Source: Panicum virgatum
Lineage: Eukaryota > Streptophyta > Magnoliopsida > Poales > Poaceae
Reading direction: 5' to 3'
NCBI RefSeq assembly: GCF_016808335.1
Contig: NC_053146.1
Coordinates: 38,808,470 to 38,872,469, forward strand
Length of the DNA stretch: 64,000 nt
The notes under the pieces are model-generated. The model was not told the DNA's origin, ran no database searches, and saw only the letters and a program-made list of their open reading frames with translations. Each line of letters starts with the position of its first letter. Position 1 is the first letter of the stretch. Positions 56,791 through 64,000 of this stretch are shown here, piece by piece. The position numbers were made by a program, and so were the translations under genes.

Positions 56791-59700
56791 TTCCCCCATA
56801 CTTAAACCTTGCTCGTCCTCGAGTAAGTCCAGGAGCTTTGCTTATAAAGAAATCAGCGTTGCCCCTCAATGTCCTCTCTACACTTAGTCATACATAACAA
56901 GACATATTGCTCTCTCAAGTATTTAGCATTTAAGTTCATGTTTTGACCGGCTACTTTTTCATTATGGATGATAGACTAGCAATTAAAGAACAAGCCACAA
57001 TAATAGATAATGCAATGCTCTCAAACTTAAGCGAACTTCAAACCTTTACCTTATTTCATCGTGAAGAGTTTTCAAAAGAATGCATATCAAACATAAGTGA
57101 GGTTCTCTTGCAAAAGATCATGGAAATACTCATCTCATCAAGTCGCTCAAGCCTACATTAGATTGTCTTCAACCTATTCTACTCATATGTAAAAGTGGAA
57201 GGCTTATGTGGAGCTTGGTTGGTAAAAACAATCCTAGCAAAACATTATATCTGAAATATTGTCAAACTAAGAGAGAGATCTATTGGATTTACTGAGACTA
57301 GTCAAAAAGGCCATTGGGAAATAATGTTGGAGAGGGAGAAAGATGAAACACACACATTTAGATAGGTGGACATGTGCAAGTGGCAAATGAATGATCCCGA
57401 GACATAAATGAAGTTCTCGTTATCGGATTGCACATGGTTGGAAGATTTGAGTATGGAATAGTTCTTCAAAGTAACTTAGAAAATTAATGAAGCCAAAAAG
57501 AACTAAGGAGCATTTTATTCTTCTCTTTTTTTTCTTTCATTTTTCTTTTCTTTTCTCCTTTTTTTCATTTTTCTATTTTTCTATTTTTCTCTTTCTTTCT
57601 TTTTTTCTTTCTTTTTGCTCCTTAGAACTTTTGATAGCATAGGATACTTACCCAGCCATCCCCCCATGCTTGAATGAATGCTCGTCCTCGAGTATGAATA
57701 GTGGGAGAACCAACTAGCTAGGGTAAGTATCTCAAATTCACCTTCTTCTTCGTAGAACCTCTTGAATCTCCGGAAAGCCTTGTCTCCCAAAACTTTTCTT
57801 TATATGGTGCCCTTGATTCTTTTGATTCCGTCGAAATGATAATCCATACTCAAATTGGGTTGTGGTCAAGGAGGTAATCACAAAAAGATATTTTTGGTTT
57901 AGGGTGGATATCCAGCGAGGTTTGCAAAATTCCCGAAGTAGAAACTCACAATGCATGGATAAATAGGCTAGCAAAAAGAAGGTTACACAAAAAAAATAGA
58001 ATGACCAGCTTCTTAGTCTCATACCAAAGAAATCAATCTTAATCCAACTCATCAAAATATAAGTTTGCAATCTAAAGGTTTCATCATGAAAGAATATATA
58101 TGTATAGGCTTTGGTAGGTAGAACTTTGCAAGAGATTCACAAATGTAGATAGCATAGGAATTAAGTTTTCAAATTAAACAACACAAGGTGTAAGGTCATC
58201 GATAGACTTAAATCAAAGAGCAACATAGAATATGTGGGTTTAGAATTTAGTCATTTAACCTCCACAAATAAAAGAGCCGGTATTTAATCATTTTAATTCC
58301 ATTTAATTGAGAGCAAATGGTCAAGTCATATGCAACATAGCGTAGGTAAAACAAAGCAGCAACTTTCATCATTTTTCCATAAGCATAAGGCATTGCCAAA
58401 ATGTATCAATGTGGTGAGCACAAAGTGATGGTGATCCTACACTTATTGAAAACAAAAACAAAACTAGGTTGTCCTCCTAGAAGCCATGTGATAGGTTGAG
58501 AGATATATACAAAGGTTGCATCTATGGTTGAAGGCATATATGTGCAAGCATTTAGAAAAAGAGAGAGTTGAGGAAGAATTACCATCCTTCTCGATGCCCG
58601 TAATGAAGTGTAGCATGGCCTCCCCCCATACTTAAGCATTGTGCTAAGCATGGAAGAAGAATCATGAGCATCTTGTGGCAACCGTGATTATCTTACCCCA
58701 TGAGATCTTTCTTCCTTGTCCACGAAATCCTCCCCCATGCTTAGCATGATGCTAGGCGTGGAAGGAGAAGATGGACCATCTTGAAATTCTTGAAGTCCTT
58801 CCCTCATGTGTATGAATATCATATTCAATGTGTATTCACCTTTGTTGCCTCAATTTCCTTCAACTTCTTCTTGTACTAAGTCATGGTCCCAATTATTGCT
58901 TCACATCATCGTCGCCTCCTTCAATTCCTCGTTGTCCTATTGCTGCCTCATCTTCAAGAATTTTTCTTTCAATTTCCAGAACAAAACATGTACTGAAACA
59001 TTGCTCCATTGCGAAAGTGCACGAATTTTTCTTTCCAACGAGTCCTCATTCGCCCAAAACTGATTCCAAACAAGAGAGTTATGTCCATTGCATCCCAGCG
59101 CTGCAATCTGTCTCGACGAATTTCAGAATGCGCAACGTCCAATGTTCTTGCCATATCTCCTTGTACGGGTCTTCAAATTCATTGATTTTGGATGCATTGG
59201 AACGGGAATTTCATGGAGCTTCTGAATATCAACTTTTTCTTCCTTGTACGTCTCTGTCCATGTGCAAAATCTGATGTAAACAGCGGGGCTTGCTTTTGAA
59301 CTTTGGAGATGTTGACGAATTTGATTTCTTCTTTGATCACGAATTCATGGGAACGCTTTGTCATGCCTGCAAAACAATTCAAGTGCACAATCTACCCCCA
59401 AGGTGACAGTCGGGAGTAGAGACAATTGCCAACAAACCTACCATTTCTAAGATCTCAAATTGTGGCATAGCTAGCTTAGCGAAAAAAAAACCTTGTGAGT
59501 GTACGTGTGTGCTAGTGTAAATGCAAATGAGAGGAAGGTATATAAACAAAGACAATGTTTACACCTAGTTCTAAACACCATGTTTACAACTAGGTTGCCG
59601 AACTTCTCCATAGCCACAAAGACTTATTTAACCAAGGTCAAAACACCATGTCCATCCCAAGATCAATAGGCCTTCATAGCACAATAAAAAATAAAGCGCA

Positions 59701-62624
59701 TTGCAAAGCTTATAAACCAATCAAATGCAACCTCATAGCTTGGTAACTAAATGATGATGGTCTGCAATCATGTCTAAACACCATGTTTACACAAGATTGC
59801 AAAAGGTAAATGCTATCATGATTAGCATTACATAGATAGGAAAGCATACATCAATAAGATTGAGACCAAGCTAGCAAAATGAGGGCATGAACGATGGAAT
59901 GGATGCAAAGTGCAAATGCAAAGTTAGCAAAAACAAGTGTTAGCAAGGTTGAAAGGACCTTTCGATGTTGTTCCGCAACTAGTTTATTCAAAAACAATTG
60001 CTAAGAGTGACAAAAAGCCTTCGCGACACTTCATAAGAAGTGAGGCTTTTGTCAATGAAAAGGTTATTTATCGAAAAAGGATCAAGCAACCGAGCTAACA
60101 AGGTTTTAGAAGTAGGTTTATGGGTTTCCTATATTTTTGGCTTAAAACAGAAATTTTGAAGAGAGAGAGTGTTGGGTATAGAAATTCTATCTAAGGTGGT
60201 TTCAAAAAAAAACTAGAGAGAAACAAAAGTTAGATTTTTTTTGAATGAAAAACATACCCTATGGTTTTGGGATTGCTCTATGAGTGGTTTTCCTAAGGGT
60301 TTTAGGATCTCAAAAGCGAGGCTAGTCAATGTTTTTAGAAAAGGTTTTTTTTAATGCAACATGCAATGCAATGCAATGCAAGGGTGAGACGAATAATATG
60401 GTATGCAATGCAACACGGGGTGGGTGAATAAAATGATATGACATGATGATGTGGTCTAAAACAAAATAAAAAGTTAGCCTAAGTTAATTAGCCACAAGTT
60501 TAGAATCAAAGGGGGGGTGCAATGCTTCATAAATCTCTCTAAAAAGACACAAAGAAAAAGACTCAAAATACTAATAGGCACACAAAAAGGTCTACAAGTT
60601 TCCCAAGATCAAATAGCAAAGTGCTCCCTCAATAACATTTAGAATGAACAACATGAAGTTGTGGTTTTTGTTAGAGCAATGGTACAATGTTACTTGATAT
60701 TCCGATTAAAGAGTGCAATATAGACGGTCATATTAATATATATAAAATAAAAGATCGGATTGCCTCCCGCAAAGTGCTTCATTTAAAGTCATAGAGCTCG
60801 ACTTTCTCACATACCTTCTCATTGATGTGAAGCCATGGTCCTTCGTGCGAGAATCCGAAGTGTCCATGCAGCTTGATGTCGCCTCTTGTAATCCATCGTG
60901 GTTTGCTTGCAACATCTTCATTTGTCGAAAGTCGACCGCTTGTGCGTTCATTTGCCAATGTCATTGGGGTTCTTCCTCTGCTCCAAGCCTCTGAATTTTA
61001 TCATGTACGCTTGATGAAAGCATCGCCCAAGCTCCCCTTCATTGTTGTCATCGTCATCTTCTCTATCTTGTTCTCATCGCGTTGCTCCTGCCTCTTCTTT
61101 GTGAAATCTCTCCTGTATACTCAACAGAACATATACCAAAATATAGATCTATTGAAAAGTTTATGAAATTACCTTTCCAACAAGTGGTCATTTGCTTTAG
61201 ATGGAGTCCAAACGAGAGAGTTATGACCGTTTTACTTTAGCGCTGCGTTCTGTCAGAAAATTTCAGAGTGCACGACCTTCGATGTTTTGGCCATAACTTC
61301 TTGTAGGAAACTTCGATTGGCTTCATTCTTGATTCATTAGAACCGGAACTTCATGGGGCTTTTGAATATCCAAAAATATGCCACTATTTGTTTCTGAGGT
61401 CGAGCAGAATATTGATGATAACAATGACTTGTTACGAATCGATCCGAAGATGTCGATGATCTTGATCTTGTGGTCTTCGGAGCGTCTTGTTGTGCATCCT
61501 TGGCTTCAAGGTCATCACCATTGATTCACCAGCAAATATCACGGCTTCAATGATGTGTCTTCTCTGTTGTTCTTGCTTTACCCAAGGTATCGGGATTGGA
61601 AGATGCTCCGGTGCTTCGTGTTGATGATCCGAACAGTTTCCTTCCTTGATAGCATTACTCGATTAGAAGTATATCGAGCATCTCACTGGAGAATATAGGT
61701 GGTGTCTTGGTTCTTCTAATCTTTTTGCCTCCAGCTTTGGTTAACTTCAAATCATCATCTTTCGCGTACACAACCTTCCAATCATCCTTTGACATCATCA
61801 TCACCTTCTTCGTCGGTTGCTACTGCCTCTGTCCTCATTGAATTCCCCTTCATCCAGTGCAGAACATGTACCAAAATTCTCCTCCATTGCAAGGAGCATC
61901 AAATTATCTTTCCAACAAGTGGTTATTCACCCCGATTAGACTCCGGATAAAGAAGTTATGCTCGTTTTATTACGGCGCTGCAATCTGTCCAGAGGGATTT
62001 CAGAACGCGCAGCGTTGAAAGATTTTATCATAACTATTCACACCGATCTCAAAAGCTGATGGTTCTTGATCCGTTGGAAAGAAGACTTGATGGATCTTTA
62101 AAATAATCTATTATTTGCTCATGGTACTTCTCTGATCTTGGACAAAAAACTCATTGCAATAGTAACACTTTATAGATGATGATGATCGCACGATTTTCTT
62201 CGCGGGCATGCTTCATACCTATTGCTTGAACAAACAATTTTTCTCAAAAACATCAGTCTTTAAAATTAATTGACACGGCGGCGTACCTTATTTATCATCT
62301 TTTGCTTTTGGGGAGTGGGGACTCGATAGCGGATGCTGGGCCACTAACAAAAGTTAGCACCTACAACTAAAGAGTGAATCTTGATGTTGTTGCCGTCATG
62401 TCGATGTGGACGTTGTCGATGTTCCATGTCGAGGCTCCTCGATCATCTTGTTGCCGATTTTTGAAATTTGTCGAAGTGGATTATGGACTTCTCGAAGTCC
62501 AAGTTTGGTGTCTAACTTTTTCCACCTGCTTTCAAGGACACAAAAAAGAAAACAAGGGTATATGCAATAATAAAATTAGGGTTAGTCCAAAAACTAGATA
62601 GATCGCCCTACGGTTCGTGTTGCC
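56791..62624 (-). other. Internal region of the gypsy element, non-coding
   Basis: The region is AT-rich with a ~100-bp pyrimidine tract (57520-57625). Three diverged ~330-bp repeats lie near 58860-59220, 61025-61380 and 61805-62110. Several purine-tract-like modules (CCCCCATGCTT-type on the plus strand) lie at 56791, 57659, 58620 and 58730. A (TGCAA)n microsatellite lies at 60358-60383. No long conserved frame. Confidence 0.6.
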
Positions 62625-62644
62625 GATCCCCGGCAGCGGCGCCA
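62625..62644 (-). other. Primer-binding site of the gypsy element
   Basis: The minus strand reads TGGCGCCGCTGCCGGGGATC, eight bases from the LTR end. It is the typical tRNA-complementary start site of Tat/Athila-like plant gypsy elements. Confidence 0.85.
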
Positions 62645-62652
62645 GAAAAGCT

Positions 62653-64000
62653 TGTTGACGCTCCTTAGCGCCCCGATTTGTATACCACAAGCGCACGGTT
62701 CGTGTAGCTTTTCCCTTAGAGTATTCCCCCAAGGTTTATCAATCCGTGGATCGACAAAGAACTACCTAAGGTTTTCCATCTAATCTAACAGATCTATCCT
62801 AACATGAAGCATTGATTGCATATAAAGGGTAAACCTTTGACAGATATGAGTGATGTGTAAAGGTTGATCTCATCCATGAACATAGGCTTAATCATAGCAA
62901 AATCAAAGACATGACTAGGCCTATCGTCATCTAGTTGTAGTTCAAGCTAACGAGCAAATAAGTCATGCATCTCAATCAAAAGCATCTTTAAACCCAAAAT
63001 CTCCAATCCGATCCCTCGAAACTCTGCCTACTCAGTGGGAACAGCCTGTCACGACGCCCCCCTTTGAACGAAATACCCTGAAGCAAGTCGAACCCCCTTT
63101 GGTAGTTCTGCCATGAACCTCTAGCCACCATGACTACAAGATCATGCTAAGCGATCTATCTCGATAATCGATCTAGGATGAAGCAAACCCAAAGAAAAGA
63201 ACGAAATCGAAAGAGAGAACATGGTCGCTAAAAGATTCGGAAGACATGATTATCATTACTCACATAATAGATTCGTTTGGATCGTCACCACCGAGTACAT
63301 ACCATCGACGACTCCAACTAGCTCATGAACTCCACCATGACACAACCACGCAGGGAGGCCATGGCAGCTAGGGGTGGCCTAAGCCATCTCCTAGACAACT
63401 TCGAAGACTTGCGGCGGCCGTTGTCTCCCTTTGGTCTTGGCCCTAGGTTTTCGTCGAGTTCTGGGTGGATGGATGCTTCGAGTTGAATAAGGTGCGAGCT
63501 ATTTATAAGCTGAGGAAGCCACCGGTCGAAGGGGAGGCCGAACCGCCTCAGAAACGGGCTAGGCCAGCCAGCCCCATGGGCCTAGGCCGGCCGGCCTACC
63601 CCCTTTCGGGCTCACCTCGGTCTCATCTTTCGCGTGTAGACTCCTCGCATCTTCTAGAGTTTCTGTCCTTCATGATTGCACCCCTTTGGACGTTGTTATC
63701 TTGGAGATATCTTCGAGGAAAGGATAGGATAGGGAATCCTTCCTTAAATCTTCATTTGCTTTGCTTAATCCCAAAGTATCTTGATCTCATCTTCGTGGGC
63801 TCGGTCCTTTGGGCTCTCTTGGAGGATGGATGTGCGTGAATGGGCTTCGAATCAACATGGGCTTTGGCCTTCATCTTTCTCCGTGTTAGCGCTCGATCAC
63901 GGGCCTCGTCATTTCATGCTCCAAAATAGGCCAAAAACCTGCAGAAACGAAGTTCCTCCAAAATATATGTGGAAGTGTGAAAATGACCAATAATTAGGCC
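62653..64000 (-). repeat. 5' LTR of the gypsy element, cut by the window edge
   Basis: It matches 55334 onward with scattered single-base differences and a short deletion near 63860 relative to 56545. The open frame at 63465-63839 is the counterpart of that at 56133-56519. About 110-130 bp of the LTR should lie beyond 64000. Confidence 0.85.

Larger units (their letters stand above)
55334..64000 (-). mobile_element. Large non-autonomous Ty3-gypsy element (right edge outside the window)
   Basis: Two near-identical long repeats start TGTTGACGCTC at 55334 and 62653. On the minus strand the primer site TGGCGCCGCTGCCGGGGATC (62644-62625) and the purine tract TATGGGGGAA (56800-56791) place the 5' LTR on the right and the 3' LTR on the left. 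The 5.85-kb interior (56791-62652) has no gag, protease, RT or integrase frame that I can recognise, so the element relies on other elements. The TGGCGCC-type primer site is that of Tat/Athila-like grass families. Confidence 0.85.

Noticed and set aside
57520..57625. Functional pyrimidine-tract regulatory site
   Set aside because: A long low-complexity run inside a retroelement interior; nothing ties it to a gene.
55334..64000. Segmental duplication of a host region
   Set aside because: The repeat pair has TG..CA ends, a primer site and a purine tract in the right places for LTRs.
1..64000. CRISPR array, bacterial operon or prophage
   Set aside because: No regularly spaced repeats, ribosome-binding sites or dense unspliced genes; the content is plant nuclear DNA.

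Overview
The window is nuclear DNA of a grass (Poaceae, probably a panicoid-type genome). The signs are spliced plant genes with GT-AG introns, CC-NB-LRR resistance genes of the monocot type, and dense grass transposons: Ty1-copia, Ty3-gypsy with a TGGCGCC-type primer site, LINEs, a tRNA-derived SINE, a TRIM, hAT and Mutator elements, and a Helitron. No rRNA or tRNA gene, CRISPR array or bacterial feature is present.

Layout. Positions 1-2990 hold a GC-rich transposon-like block and a MITE remnant. From 2992 to 6818, two ordinary genes lie on the minus strand: an intronless proline-rich protein and a five-exon DUF220/START-like protein. From 8128 to 33281 lies the main object, two NLR genes in head-to-head orientation. 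NLR1 (minus, 15539 to 8128, five exons, about 1059 aa) is a CC-NB-ARC-LRR protein with a serine-rich tail. NLR2 (plus, 18499 to 33281, nine exons, about 1649 aa) is a CC-NB-ARC-LRR protein whose last five exons add a receptor-like-cytoplasmic-kinase domain. That domain keeps its fold motifs but has lost the VAIK lysine, the HRD aspartate and the DFG motif. Every predicted splice junction keeps the reading frame. The two start codons are about 2.96 kb apart.

From 33.3 kb onward the window is almost entirely mobile DNA. It holds a decayed LINE split by a younger non-LTR insertion (33.35-36.4 kb) and a Ty1-copia element (36842-47086) whose leader carries a Helitron-like insertion with gene-fragment-like sequence (37308-42166). 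Beyond these lie a Pack-MULE-like element (48509-49393), two short TIR elements (50.2-51.8 kb) and a decayed MULE transposase (52.0-53.6 kb). The last parts are a gypsy LTR fragment (53.65-55.33 kb) and a large non-autonomous gypsy element on the minus strand that runs off the right edge (55334 onward).

How the genes may work together (inference). Head-to-head NLR pairs in which one partner carries a non-canonical integrated domain are a known plant immune architecture (RGA4/RGA5, Pik-1/Pik-2, RRS1/RPS4). By analogy NLR2 would be the sensor, with the pseudokinase as effector bait, and NLR1 the partner. All gene models were read by eye from splice sites and frames; no expression or database evidence was available.
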